From: Lentinus brumalis
Lineage: Eukaryota > Basidiomycota > Agaricomycetes > Polyporales > Polyporaceae
Length of the DNA: 64,000 nucleotides
NCBI GenBank assembly: GCA_001792895.1
Contig: MARA01000011.1
Coordinates: 1,240,001 to 1,304,000, forward strand
Direction of reading: 5' to 3'
Every line of letters starts with the position of its first letter. Position 1 is the stretch's first letter. The position numbers were made by a program, and so were the translations under genes. A model generated the notes under the pieces. That model ran no database searches. It saw only the letters and a list, made by a program, of their open reading frames with translations, and was not told the DNA's origin. Positions 12,176 to 24,755 of this stretch are shown here, in pieces.

Positions 12176-13302
12176 CTACAGCTTTGGCCCCAAGTTGGCG
12201 AACTTGGGCTTCGTCTTGCGCTGCATTGCTTGCATGGTCTCAGCCATGTCCTGCGTCTGCAGCATGGCGGAGTTCCAGACCACCGTATACTGCAGGTTCT
12301 CCTGGACCCTAAAGACCTGGAATCAATCACAGGAGAATCAGGCTCAAGATGAACACTTACGAATGGTCCCTCGCATGTTGGAGCAGGTGCTTCGTCCCCA
12401 GCACGGCGATGGGAGACTTCTCAGCAATGAGCTTGGCGGTCTCCAGAGCTGCAGCGACCACCTCGTCGCGCCCGCCCTCGACCACACGGGACACGAGACC
12501 CATCTTCTCTGCCTCCGCCGCGGAGAAGTTGCGGCCTGTGAAGGCGAGCTCGTTCACGAGGCTCTGGTTCCCCGTGATCTTGGGTGTCCGTGCGAGGGTC
12601 CCGATGTCCGCAGCGAGCCCGACGTCTACCTCCTGGAACCGTTGTCAGAGCCGCGACGTGAGCCTAGCAGTTTAGAAAGTCACCTTGATGGAGAAGATTG
12701 CGTTGGAGGCCGTGTAGCGAACGTCGCAGGCGGCAATGATATCGATCGAGAGCCCGTATGCCACGCCGTGGGTCGCGACGATTACCGGGTACCGGCAGCG
12801 CTCCAGAGCAGAGATGGAGTGCTGGAACGATGTGATTGTCTTCTGGAGTTCGAGCGCCTTCCTTGCAGCATCTACCTCTTCGGTGAACTTGAGAGCAGCG
12901 ACTGGGGAATGGGGAGTAAGATCAGACACAGCAGTTTACGGAGCGGAGGATGGACCTACGGTCAATACCCGCGCAGAATAGCTTTGGCAGGGCAGAGGCA
13001 AGTACTACTGCCCGTATTGACGGCTCGTTCGAGATAGCATCGAACACGTTGCCCAGCTCTGTCCAGAACCTGCGGTGCTTCTCGTGAGCGACTTGGATAC
13101 CGTTGACTTCCGCGTAAGTCGACCTACGGTTCATGAAACGCGTTGACCGGGTTCCTGCAAAAGAGTTCAGGAGGCTTGGCAAGAGTATGTACAGCCTCAT
13201 GCGCACTTACCGAGCGAGCTGCACCAGGACAACGTGCGGCGAGGGTGACGAGACCTTGGTGAATTGGCCAGACAGACGGCTGTAGGAGTCAGAACTAGAC
13301 AT
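12176..13302 (-). CDS. Delta3,5-Delta2,4-dienoyl-CoA isomerase (ECH1 type)
   Basis: A crotonase-fold enzyme of fatty-acid beta-oxidation that shifts the double bonds of 3,5-dienoyl-CoA to the 2,4 position. Six exons (13302-13211, 13154-13128, 13069-12960, 12901-12684, 12632-12361, 12308-12176) give 283 residues. The oxyanion-hole segments (ALPKLFCAGIDL and THGVAYGLSIDIIAACDVRY) are intact. The block KEVDVGLAADIGTL carries the Glu and Asp that are catalytic in the mammalian ECH1 enzyme; the Asp separates this family from ordinary enoyl-CoA hydratases. The protein ends in Pro-Lys-Leu, close to but not a standard peroxisomal PTS1 tripeptide. There is no obvious mitochondrial presequence, so peroxisomal location is likely but unproven. 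The 27 nt second exon is needed to join NPVNAF to the rest. Confidence 0.9.
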
Positions 13303-13514
13303 TCTGTACAAGCTCTTCTGCCACGTCAGAGTAGAGAAAGGAAGACCTGCGCGACGCTGGGCAGTGAGAGTAAGTGAACGGATCGCCCAGCGCGGATGCC
13401 GGTAACTTTAAGAGAGGAATGTGATTGAAGTTACAGTCGGAGGCGGTGCTCGTGTTCCTAGCTCAAAGAGCGTCTACATAAAAGACATTCAGATCTTCCA
13501 CATCTTCCACCACA

Positions 13515-14048
13515 ATGCCCATATCATCCCATGTCTTCGTGCTTTCGACGACGCGCTGCTGCAGCTGCGAAATCCCGCCGTTACCGGTGTGCGCCGTCGG
13601 TAAGTATACGGCTGTATACAAATCTATGTAAGGCGGTCAGATGACGTTGACGGTTCAAGTAATAGGACCCGCTCTGATGCATTGTTCAACTTGTTCCTTG
13701 AACACCCACGACGACCGCCAGCCATGTGTAAGTACTAGTATGCGGCGAGTTGTAGAACCAATCGTTTTACTTGGCATAGCTCCTCTTTTTTGAGAGAAGC
13801 ACTCGGCTAACGTGACTGGTACGGCGGGTAGCGATCCGTCGCACCGGCAAGACATCCGACTTGCGCACATTCCGCAGTCGGACAGCCATCGCCAGACATA
13901 CTACCGCCTCCTTGTCATAACGGAGTACGTCACGCATACATATCTTACTTGCTCACACTTGTTCAGCTTCCAAAGGTCATGCCGAGATGATGGCAAGTCG
14001 ACTCGGGTGCGCTCCGTCTTCCCGCCATTACGCTCGGCCACCACATAA
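13515..14048 (+). CDS. Possible small multi-exon gene, unknown function
   Basis: A chain of short plus-strand frames is bounded by good splice signals: exon from ATG 13515 with donor GTAAGT near 13600, a second exon near 13661-13727 (donor GTAAGT), a third near 13797-13923 (donor GTACGT) and a last exon from about 13968 to a TAA at 14046-14048. The first exon would encode a Cys-rich N-terminus (CCSCEIPPLPVC). I do not recognise a family. The acceptor of the third exon is weak, and the first two exons could instead end early at a TGA. It sits between the divergent isomerase and beta-mannosidase genes and might be promoter sequence with chance frames. Confidence 0.28.
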
Positions 14049-14084
14049 CCGCATCACGTATCCGTGCCTTACGGCTCCAGAAGG

Positions 14085-14092
14085 TATATATA
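14085..14092 (+). promoter_or_regulatory. TATA box of beta-mannosidase copy 1
   Basis: The sequence TATATATA lies about 60 bp upstream of the beta-mannosidase ATG at 14148. The second beta-mannosidase has the same element at a similar distance (near 29820-29828), so it was probably inherited with the duplication. Confidence 0.6.
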
Positions 14093-14147
14093 CTAGCTTG
14101 AGGGCGTAGGCAGCTGACTATTAGCCCCCACCTCCTCCTAGCTGCGC

Positions 14148-17100
14148 ATGTGGTTGACGACTGCCCTGTCCGCGGCGGCCATTGGGCTGCTGCCCACCTT
14201 AGCTTCTGCGGATGTGCTGAGTCTCTCGGATCTCAGCTGGACCTTGAAGAACGAGAATGGTTCTATCGTCATCCCCGCGAAGGTCCCTTCGCAAGCGCAT
14301 CTCGATCTCCTCGAAGCTGGCATCATCACCGAGCCTCTACTTGGGATCAACGGTACTTATCATTCTGTTGTCTCGGATCAGTCATTGGGCTGATGGCGCT
14401 GCAGATTTTAGCCAAAGATGGATAGTCGATGACGACTGGACGTACACCGCGGACCTCACGCCATTCGCCTCGAAGATTACCAACGACACGACAGCACTGC
14501 TCGTCTTCTATGGTATCGATACCGTGGCGAACATAGTAAGTTCCTCGTGTTACCTTGGAGGAGTGTCATGCTGAAGGACAACTCCTAGACTGTGGCCGGC
14601 CACCCTGTCGCCTGGGTCAACAACCAGTTCCAGCAGTATGCCTATGATGTAACGGACCTCATCCTGTCACCCGTCGGCGACGACACGAACCTCACGGTTG
14701 TGCTGGAGTCTGCCTGGCACTATGGTCTGAATGTCACCGCTCGTCCGGACGCGGAACCAGCTCTCGCCATCGACGTGAGTATAGACACAACTTGTCTTGC
14801 ATCGGCACGTTAAGCTCTCTCACACATTCTCGTAGTTTGAATACCCTGGCGTTCGGCATTATATCCGCAAAATCCAGTCCGACTTTGGCTGGGACTGGGT
14901 AGGTCCATACCAGAGCCTCGTTGTAGCCTTGCTGATCTCAGTGGCAGGGACCCGCGTTCGTTCCAAGCGGCATCTTCAAGCCTGCGTTTCTCGTCACACT
15001 CACGCCCAGTGCTGTCGACGCTACCGTCGCTCCTGCCTCGCACCCCTTGCTCGCATCTACTGGGAGCGTGTTTATTGAAGAAAGCTCGCTCGAGATCTCC
15101 AAGGTCGGCCAGACGTCCACCACACGCGCGGATCAAAGCGCAGACTGGAACGTTAACGTGACGCTTGCGGTCCGCTCAGTCGTCGCTTCGGACGCTCCTA
15201 CGCTCACCGTAGCGATACCGGAACTGAACATAACTTCGGGCCCACTCGCGCTCTCCCCGATTCCCGCCAGAACGAACGCGTCCACGTTTGTCACTGCGAA
15301 ATTTACCGTCCCGAACGGTGTACCCGAGTTGTGGTTTCCCGCTAACTTGGGCACACCGCGCTTGTACAACTTCACCGTCACGCTCAACTTAGATGGGAAC
15401 GGCGCCGGAGCCAGCTTCGCGACCCGCAGCGGCTTCCGGACGATCGAGCTTATCCAGACGGCCTATTCGCAGGAGGATATCGACGCACGGGGTATCACAC
15501 CTGGGGACCAGTGGCACTTCGAGGTCAATGGGAAGACGTTTTACTCGCTGGGCACCAACATCATCCCCTTTGACCCGTTCTACGCGCGCACGACTTCGGC
15601 GCAGGCGAGGTGGGTGCTTGCGAGCGCTCTAGCCAGTGGGCAGAACATGGTGAGTACTTGCTCGACCTACAATGTCGACACTAACGGCTACCTTGGTGCG
15701 GCTAGCTCCGCGTCTGGGGAGGAGGAATATATCAGCCTTCAGATGAGCTCACCGGAGGATATGACTTCTACTCAATCTGCGATGAACTGGGCATCCTCGC
15801 GTGGTCGGAGCTCATCTTCTCGGATGCGCTTTATCCCATCAACAAATTCTACTTGGATACAATCGAGCCCGAGGTCCGTCAGAACGTCCGCAGGGTCAAC
15901 AGACATCCGAGCAATGCACAGTGGGCCGGCGGGAACGAGATCGAAATTCTCGTCGGTTTCGTGAACCAGACCTTCCCGGGTGGGGAGCGACTCCTCGATG
16001 AGGTATGTGTAGCGGCCCAGCGGGCGAGGCTTGAAGGGCCAGGACGCTGACATCTCCGCACAGTTCCAGACACTATTTGGAGAATTCTTGCACGACATCG
16101 TGTTGCAAGAGGAGTCTTCGGTAAGTGCTCGGTGTTGTCATATTATGGCTTGGGGTGGTACTGACATGTTCAAAAGGTTTCATATACCGACTGCTCCACT
16201 ACAAACGGCACCCTCAGTCTCGACCCCTATGTACTCAGGTACAATAATGAGACACCCGGTTTTATCTATGGGAACACTGGTATGGGCTACATCAATGTCT
16301 TGCGGCGACGGCGATGACTCACTGATGTATTCGGATATTAGAACGCTACAATTACGACCCTACTGTAGCATTCGACTACAGTACATACCCCGTCGCGCGG
16401 TTCGTCAACGAGTTTGGGTGAGCATCCCACGGCGCATGTCGCGGTAGAAACGGCACTGACAGTCATAATAGCTGGCCCTCCATGCCCTCCTTCTACAGCT
16501 GGGAGGAGGTCCTGCTCAACCCGGAGGACTTTTCATTCAACTCGACAGTCGTCGCTTCTCGCGATCACCACAACCCCGCTATGGGTCTCACTTGGCCCAA
16601 TCCGAACTCTGTCGATGGGCAAGGGCAGATGACCCGTGCGGTAGAGCTTATCCTCCCCACCCCCAACACAACCAACTCGAACCAGACGTTCGCCCAGTGG
16701 TGCTGGAGCACCCAGGTCTTCCAGTCCCTGAACATGGCCTCCGAGATCGCGTGGTACCGGCGCGGGGCAGGCCTTGGCGAGAACAATCTCGGAGCCCTCG
16801 TCTGGCAGCTCAACGACATCTGGCAGGGCGTTTCGTGGTCGGCCATCGAGTACTCGGGGCGGTGGAAAGTCCTCCAGTACGGGCTGACGAACATCTTCTC
16901 CCCGGTCGTCATCTACCCATTCTACTACGCCAACAACGAGACGCTGGAGGTGCTCGTCACGTCGGATCGTTGGGAGACGGTCGAGGGCTCGGCGCAGCTG
17001 ACGTGGTATGATTGGAGCGGAACGCAGCTGAACACGTCGACAGTGCCCTTCTCGGTCCCGACGCTGAACAACTCGCTCGTGTTCCAGGCAACGGGTCTGG

Positions 17101-17617
17101 ACAACATCGTCCCGACGGGACACAACGCATCGGATGTGTTCTTGCTGCTCAATATCACCGCTCAGGTGGACAACCGGATTGTCACTCAGGAACAATACGT
17201 GAGTCCTTTCTGTCGAGCTGTTGGTGTCCCCTGAACTGAGTCGTCTCTCCAGTTCACCCCGACAACGCTTGCCCAAGCGAACCTCGTCGATCCCCTCATC
17301 AAGGTGACCCCGGGGGACGACTTGACGTTCACCCTCTCGGCACAGGGCGGTGTCGCTCCATTCACATGGCTTGACCACCCCGCGGGAACTGTTGGCTTCT
17401 TCCAGGACAAGGTTACTGGCCGACCTGCGAACGGGTTCTACTTGATCCCCGGCATAGACCGCACATGTGAGGACGTTTCTGTTGTTTTTTTGCGCTGGCA
17501 TGGCTGACCAGAAGAACTGTAGTGCAATTCGTGTTCAACCCTGCGCTCTCTGAGGTGGCGAAGCCGAATCCTGTGGATTTCGTCGTGAGGTCCGTGTGGA
17601 ACAACACGCACCTTTGA
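14148..17617 (+). CDS. GH2 beta-mannosidase, secreted (copy 1)
   Basis: Removes terminal beta-mannosyl residues from manno-oligosaccharides and N-glycan cores (family knowledge). Twelve exons (14148-14352, 14405-14535, 14589-14774, 14836-14898, 14948-15649, 15706-16002, 16064-16120, 16177-16279, 16342-16417, 16472-17198, 17253-17466, 17523-17617) sum to 951 residues. The N-terminus MWLTTALSAAAIGLLPTLASA is a signal peptide. The acid/base Glu is in WAGGNEIE (about residue 507) and the nucleophile Glu in RFVNEFGW (about residue 605). LRVWGGGIYQP and the sandwich domain blocks are intact. There are many N-glycosylation sites. All phases close without correction. It is a paralogue of the gene at 26293-29764 and points toward it. 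The last intron acceptor (TAG before 17523) gives Leu-Gln-Phe-Val-Phe in both copies. Confidence 0.92.
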
Positions 17618-19381
17618 ACCAGTACCTGCTCTGTTTCGCCTCGGCGAACACCTTCGTGAACCGTACTTCACTAGGCCTTGAGTCGGATCCGGCGTATGCA
17701 GCGGATAGTTTCGCAGAAGTACTTACTGTCATTATTCCTTCTACCATATACCACACCTTCTAATGCATACCGCATGATTGCTATACTTACATCTGCAGAT
17801 CGTCATGACGGTGCGTACATCCAGCTACAGGTGCCAAGAGCTTGAGCTCATTCGGAAGACGTTAGCGCCGCGCCTATCAGCCTGCACTGCCGGGGGACTC
17901 GAACTGGCATCACCCTCGCCGCACACAAATGCCTCCTAGCATCGTTTCCAGTCATCGCACGACCCATATCAATTAAACGTGTGTCAGATGACGTCTATTC
18001 GATCTCCAGTTACCCTACAAGCTCATTCCTTCCTCCTCCTCATCGCTGTTGTCTCCTACGCCTTCTGCCTCCCTTCTACCTCTCGAGTCTCGACTCCCCT
18101 GGTGCACGCACAGTCGAGTCCTCGAACCTCCGGACTTCGTTGGCCCCGAGTGACTGTTCATAACCGAGACGGCTTTGAGCCTCCCAACAAGCCAAACGAC
18201 AACAACGACAGGTCACAACGCCCTCTCTTTCGGCGTGATCTTCCAGCTGTTTCCTCCGGTGAAGTCTGCGCAGCTCATCTGCGGTCTTATTCCTCCGATC
18301 TTCAAGGCTAAGCGTCTCGTGGCACCCGCCCTCCGTCGGAAGAAGTTGACATCGAGCGCGAAAGACCAGGGACAACTGCCGATGTGCGTCGCTTCTAACC
18401 ACAGCTTCAGCGTTGACGGATCCCGTCCTTCTGATTCCTGCTGATTCCTATTCGCTGCATAAGCGCTCATGAGCTGATAATACATATACTTACACGGCAG
18501 GTAAGTACACGGGCGACGTCTCTCCTCAAACTCTCACATACCCTCCATGAATCCCAGCCCTAATCATCTGGACATCTTCCAGGACGTCCTGGGGAACCTG
18601 TCGGAGACTATGGATTTTACCTCTACAGCGCTGTCCTTCGGTGTCCTGTCAGAGGAAAGGCAAACATGATAATTGCAGCTCTATATACACTGTTCGTACA
18701 TGAGATGGAGCTTACCGCCGGAAGCTCTGGAGGCGCCTACGACGTCTCCTTGTCGTCTTGGGATTACTATCAACGTATGACTGATGGTCGTAATCATTAA
18801 AGCAACCGACATGTCGTCGACGCCCCTCGGAACCACAATCCTCAGCGCGACCAAGTGCCGAAGGGCTCCGACGACGCGACGGTCTTTGGGTGGTGGTTAG
18901 TGCACGGGTGATAGTACAGCCACCACTCCGAGACCGCTGCGACGAGGGTTGAGAGGCATTACGATGTATGAAGTGCAAGCTACACAAAATGGTTAAACTA
19001 CGACAGACGTTGATGGTCGTCAACGGTCATAGCCTGATGGTGCGGTCCGAGATATCCGAGTCAATGCTTGCAGCCAGGGAGGAGAGATGACGAGTTCATG
19101 GCAGGAAAACGGCAGAACACAAACTTCAAAGAAAGCGTGACGAGGATTGTGCGCGCAACTACGTAGGTCAGGTAACGAGAAAGTATGTATATATGTATGT
19201 GAAACGCTGTACGGGGAGGAAGGGGGCAGGAAGGTGATCGTGCTGGATCGATCTCTCGCATGTCCGATTATAAGAGAAGGAATGTAATAGCTACGCGAGT
19301 ATAGGTCCGTGCACATCAAGGGTCATGTCATAACAGAATCATACACAGCTCAGTATCTGGTCTGCACCGCATGTATCCTGC
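17618..19381. other. Intergenic, about 1.8 kb
   Basis: Lies between copy 1 of the beta-mannosidase and the 3' end of chitin synthase. A plus-strand frame from ATG 17990 has a hydrophobic N-terminus (HSFLLLIAVVSYAFCLP) resembling a signal peptide, followed by 70 low-complexity residues. Another frame from 18175 is 89 codons. Neither matches a family I know, so I do not call a gene. The rest looks like 3' untranslated sequence. Confidence 0.4.
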
Positions 19382-22300
19382 TCAGAATCCATAGCCTTGA
19401 CCTTGTGAGGGAGGCGCCGCGCCCGGCGGGAGGTTTGTGAACGTGCGCGAGTACCTGTTCGGGTTCTGCGCTGGCGGCGCCTGCGACGACGGCCGTCTGT
19501 TCTGTTGTCTCGACACCCTCCGCACGCCCCCGGGCCCAGGGACAGGCCCGTTATCGGCCAAGCTAACGCCCCGGCCCCGGTTGTTCGGCGATGCTTGCAT
19601 ATCCTCCGGCTCTGTCACGAACGGAGCACCAGGGTCGTCAAACCCAGCGGTCTGAGGGGTATAGGAATATGGGTTCGGTGTCTCGCCCGGGAACTGGTTC
19701 GACACCGTCGACTGCCGGAGGACGCCGCCGCTCCTCGAAACGCGAGCCTCGAAGCTGTTTGGTGTCTGGTAGCCGTAGTCCTCTGAGTCGTTCGGGCTGA
19801 CGAGGCGCTGCTGGGAACCAACATCAGAATTATAACCGTCCTCACTTGAACGCGAGATGGCGATGGTAGATACCGATGGGGTCGGGGCGCCAGGTGTCGG
19901 ACGACTGACGGAGAGAGGAGTAGGCAGCATGAGCACTTGGCTGTCGTGCCGTTGTCGCTGGCCACCGGTGTAGGATGACTCATAGGTGCTCTGGTCAAAC
20001 TGGGGTGGCTGTGCGCTCTGGTACTCCGGCGTCGAGACCAACGAGTACCGACTCCTGTCCGTTCTGTTGTCCGTGAGACATGCTTACAAACGTAAGAGTC
20101 GAACCACGTACCTCTTTGGAGATCCAGACCTCATGTCGTAAGTAGTGGAGTCCCTGGACTGGGTACCGCTCTTCCAGCGCCGCTCGCGTTCGAACTCGGC
20201 CCACCGCTTCATGACGATATGCGTCGAGTCGAACTCTCCCTCCTTGTCATCATGAGCTTCACCCTTGTCGCCTGCAACCTGGCGCGTCTGACCCCACGAG
20301 AAGTCGTCGAAGTGCCAGAAGGAATATCCGGGAAGAATACCGTTCCAGATGGGCAACGAGAGGAGGTAGATAAGCATCCAGCCGACATACGCGATCTTGC
20401 GGGAGGTGATGACGATGAGTAGACCAGGGAGACCCAGGACGATCGCCAGCAGGATGAGCGGAATGGTTGTATCCGCGCCGCCGGGGATGATGGCGGAGAT
20501 AATGAGGTAGATCGTGAACGAGATGGCGGCGGGAGGACGAGCGTACCGGCAAGCTCCATGCCGACGACGAACTGCATCGAGAAGCAGAACGTACCGCACA
20601 GATCACGGACAAGGAGCAACTCAGCCAGGTTGTGGATCGTCGAGTTGATCCACCGACGACGCTGCGAGAGCAGAACCCTGAAGGTGTCGGGGACGACGGT
20701 CTTGCAAACAGCCTGCGGGCAGAAGACGTTCTTGCGCTTCGGGAACGTCTTGAGCATGAGCGTCGTGAGGTAACGATCCTCTCCAAGGAGCAGCAGATTC
20801 TTCTTGTGCAGGGTATCGACGATGTTCTCCGAGTAGTGCTCCACAACGTCCGGGTTCGCGAGGACGGGCACCCAGTATCCAGAGTCGCCCTTGGGCGCCT
20901 TGATGCGGTACATACTGAAGCAACCGGGCAAACAAGTGACACCTCCGAACATGGACTCGAACGCCTTGGTCAGGTGGTGTGAGATGTAGTACTCGAACAC
21001 TGCGAGGTCGTGAATGAGTATATGCGAGATACGCGGAAGTAAGACAGCGCACCTTGAATCATCGTAACCCAAGTCTCTGCCTTGTTCGCGATCTTCGTCT
21101 CACCACACAGGCCCATGATCTCGTAGTCGTTGACCATACACGCGACCATCCGACTGAGCGAATCCGGGAAGACCTTCGTATCGGCATCCACACACAGCAC
21201 GAGCTCGTAGCGATCCGGACTGACGCCCGTTACGCGCCAAAGGGAGTTGAAGAACTCGTACTCGAACGTCGTCATGCGCTCGTCGAACATGACCTTCTGC
21301 AGGAACGCCATGAGGACAATTTGCGAGTCGCGCTTGCCGCGGTTGCCCGGCTTCGCGTCGTTCGCCTCGAGCGGGTTGCCGACCTTGGCGACGAGGACGA
21401 TGGGGACGCGCTGCTGCTTAGACCGCTCGACCGTCGCGTCATCGTAGTCGTAAAAGCCAGCGAATACCTTCGCCATGTTGTGCCGCTTGTGACCGTCAGC
21501 GATGGCGACGTACGAGTGCGCCTCGACCTCGTTCGCAGGGATGATAAGCTCCTTCATCATGGTGAGACAGATCTCGGGTGTCGTCATCGTGTTCCCGGCG
21601 CCCTTGACCATTCCGTCGGCAATGATCATAATGACCTTGTGGCTGTTCGGGTAGTCTGTCGTCGCAAGAGAGTCAAGGGTGGTACGGAGACCCTCGACAG
21701 ACTCGGAGTACGCAGTGACCAGACATATCGTGTGAACAAGGGGGTATCCGAAGGGCTCGAAATCAGGAGGAGGCTGAGGGACGACGTTGTGGAGGGGGAA
21801 TGGGCATGGGTTGTCATTGAACCGTTGCGGATCGGTGACTAGTGAGGTCGAGCTGCGAGACTGGCGGTATGCGGGGGTATCGGGCGGCGAGGGCTTCAAG
21901 CTCTTCGCGCTGGAGCCACCATAGATACTCGCAGCTCCACTCCGCTTGTAGGGCATGGGCTCGAGCATACCGTAGGCAGTCGAGGGACGGCCACCAACGC
22001 CCTTCAAAGCACTTTCCGAGGGCGTGAAGCGCGAGGTGCTCGGGAGGAAGGTCCGGCGCTTGTTCTCCTTGGAAAGACCGTTCTTCTGCACATTAGGACG
22101 GTACTCGCTGGGGGCGGGACGATAGATATCGTCCGTCCATTGCTCGATCTCAGCTGCACGACGCATCCGTTCCTCATACGTCTCCCGCTTGAAGTTTCCA
22201 AGTTTCCACGAGAAGAACCACGCGAAGAGGACGGCCATGACAAAACGAATGCCGACGACACCGACGATGAAGACAAGGGAGACGTATAGGACGACCTGTG

Positions 22301-24229
22301 AGGCCACGCACCCGATGCTCTTGGTATCGACGAAACCGACAGTGACGATGTCCTGCAAACACTTTCCAAGTGATTGCTGGTTGGTGCGCAGGAAGTACAT
22401 GCTGAGGTCCTTCCCGTTGAACGAGCCGTTGGGATGCTTCATCTCATCGAAGATAGAAGGGTAAGAGACCTCAGCCGAAGTAAGCCAGTTAAGGAGGCCG
22501 AGATCCAACACAGTCCTGCATGACGTCAGCGATATGCACACAATGGCATCGGTCCTTCACTTACGATTCGAAGACGGCGAGGTTGCGCGACGAGTTGTGA
22601 ATGTTGTCCCAGGTATAGTAGACCTGCCCCACCGGCCTCATCTGCGCCAGTTGTTGACGTGCCGTGGAGGTCGCATGACAGGTAGTGCCCGTCTCATAGT
22701 TCGTGAAGTTGGTCGGCGATGTACCGTACTGATTGTAGATGTTGCACGGGAAGTACCAGTCCAGATTGCCGTTGCTGCCAGTGATGGACGAATTGCTCGC
22801 CTTAGTGATGAACTGGCGGCAGTTCTGGTTGACGTTCTGGAACAAGAACGAGATATCGGCACCGGAGGCTCCCCAGTTGCCCTCGAACAAGGGGTTCGTC
22901 TTGCCCGAGAAGTCCCCAACCTTCGGGTGATTGAACTTGCTGAAGTCGTAGTCGTAGCCGTGGATGATTACGGAGGCGCTGTCGACAGTGCCAGTCTGGA
23001 AGCGGCTTGGCTGCGTGCCACATACGACCTCCGTGAAGCCAAAGGTAATGAAGCCGACGACAGCCATGAGGCTGAGAATGATGAGAATGAGACCAATCTT
23101 CTCGCGCCATGCTCGTTGCTGCTCTGGTGTGCGGATACCTGGGAAAGAAATTGATTCAGTCCAGTCCACAAGGATCACCCCAGGCCTCGCACTGTACCGC
23201 GCAGGGATACATCGTCAACACGCAAAGTATGGATGACGCGGTTTTCGCCCTCATACTCGGTGACATTGTGCAGTGCAGTTGCGGGACACTTCTCAGCGCC
23301 AGCCGACGTCATCCATGAATAGGTGCCGAACGCCGACGACGGAGAGCATGTCCGACGACAGACGCGGATGGCGATGTGGAGACCGAAGGTGGCGATTCTT
23401 GCAGGGAAGGTGCCTCGACATGCGTCGTGCCCAGGATGGACTGAAACGGAGGGACTCACCACAAGTGTTGAGAAGGAATGGCGGGACGAAGCATGTCGCT
23501 ACGTAACAGTAGATGTACCAGGCATCCTTCGGACCAGGACCCATGTTGCTGAGGCAGCCTCGAGATTTGGGAGCATCGGAGTGGGAGGGCGCGCGGGCAG
23601 CGGACTTCTTCCGTCGCAGAGTTCCACGCTTGAAAAGTGCGAGCCCCGACTCGTGTACGTCCTCTTCGCGGCCCAGAAGGGACTTGCCACGGCGCAAGTT
23701 GCCTCGCTGTGGGGCGTTGCCGGTTGCTACAGCGCAGATGGGGAGGGATGGGCAAGAAAAAATGACGAAAATGACTGATGTACGCACTGGACGGGAGGGC
23801 CTCACCACCCTCGTTGAGCATCTGCGCGGCATGGTTCCGGTAGTGCCACTGTCTGTGATTGGGGTCGATTTTCTCCCTGTCTGGCCTGACGAGAGACTTC
23901 TTCCGCAAGACCCGACCGTCAGCGTAGCCGGCCTCGACGTCCATGGGTGGTGAGGAGCTCTGGTAGGCCGAGTATTGTCGCTGGCGATGCTGGTCGAGGG
24001 GAGCGTGTCTGTCGCCGGCTTCGGTGTTCTGAAAAGAGATGCCCCTGGGGTTCTCGCCGTGGGCCCCGGGGTATGGCGGTCGGTAGGAGGTAGCTGGCTG
24101 ATCGGGGTATTGAGAGTAACCGGGATAGGCGGGATATGACGGAGGAGGCGACTGGGTGGGAGGCTGAGGCGGCTGGTCCTGCCCCGGCGGACGGACTGAG
24201 CGCGGGGGACGCTGGCCGCGGTAATCCAT
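19382..24229 (-). CDS. Chitin synthase, class IV type (division 2)
   Basis: Polymerises N-acetylglucosamine from UDP-GlcNAc at the plasma membrane to make wall chitin. Six exons (24229-23806, 23726-23460, 23138-22565, 22515-21053, 20999-20112, 20054-19382). A Pro/Tyr-rich cytosolic N-terminus of about 150 residues is followed by two hydrophobic segments ([16 protein letters not shown] and [19 protein letters not shown]), a long extracellular stretch, a third segment and the GT2 catalytic domain. Motifs: CVDADTK (metal-binding Asp), [13 protein letters not shown] and SWGQTR. C-terminal transmembrane helices and a disordered Ser/Pro tail follow. Near 20526-20532 one base is missing between Leu-Pro and Ala-Ile-Ser. 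With it the CDS is exactly 1430 codons. The 321 nt second intron is unusually long. Divergent from NOP10 across 230 bp. Confidence 0.92.
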
Positions 24230-24459
24230 GGCGGTGGTCGGCGCGAATGAAGGGCTCAACGTCGCCTCATGCACGGCGGGCGGTGGTCAACGTCCTCTTG
24301 ACGTCGTCAAGCTCAGCGATGCCCTCGTGCCGTGGGAGCTTATCCACTTATCCGCGACTTATCCCCCACTTAACCGCCGTAATTATCGCCACCCGCAGAC
24401 GCGCCAGTTTTCACCACAACGGCCATCTCGTTGCAGGCAACCCCCCACGCTCGCCCGCC
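24230..24459. promoter_or_regulatory. Bidirectional promoter, chitin synthase / NOP10
   Basis: Only 230 bp separate the divergent ATGs of chitin synthase (24229, minus) and NOP10 (24460, plus), so the two genes must share regulatory space. No clear TATA box is seen. Confidence 0.55.
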
Positions 24460-24755
24460 ATGCATCTCATGTACACGCTTGACGACAACGGGAACAGGAT
24501 ATACACCCTCAAAGTACGTCGCATCGACACTCAGCTGTGCCACTATCTGACCCCTTGCACAGAAAATAACAGACTCGGGAAAGATCACCAAGTCTGCGCA
24601 CCCAGGTTCGCCCCTTCCGGCCTCGTTCGTCCTCGCACCCGTCTCACAGCATTCCAGCACGTTTCTCCCCGGATGACAAGTTTTCACGCCACCGGGTGAC
24701 CATCAAAAAGCGCTATGGCATCCTGCCCACACAGCTCCCTTCGAAGCCTCTGTGA
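24460..24755 (+). CDS. NOP10: H/ACA snoRNP subunit NOP10
   Basis: A core protein of box H/ACA ribonucleoproteins, which pseudouridylate rRNA in the nucleolus and also support telomerase RNA in many eukaryotes. Three exons (24460-24513, 24563-24605, 24658-24755) sum to 195 nt, 64 residues, the usual length. The sequence runs through the family's landmarks: [18 protein letters not shown], then [15 protein letters not shown], then [20 protein letters not shown] and a Leu-Pro-Thr-Gln-Leu-Pro end. The final acceptor is the CAG before 24658; the earlier CAG at 24647-24649 would shift the frame away from the conserved block. Confidence 0.95.

Noticed and set aside
16533..17501. 322-codon minus-strand open frame
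   Set aside because: It lies opposite exons 10-12 of beta-mannosidase copy 1 and has an Arg/Glu-rich composition typical of antisense frames.
17885..17940. tRNA-like T-loop sequence (agttcgagtcc on the minus strand)
   Set aside because: The flanking bases do not form a 5 bp T-stem or an acceptor stem, and no D-arm or anticodon arm can be folded upstream.
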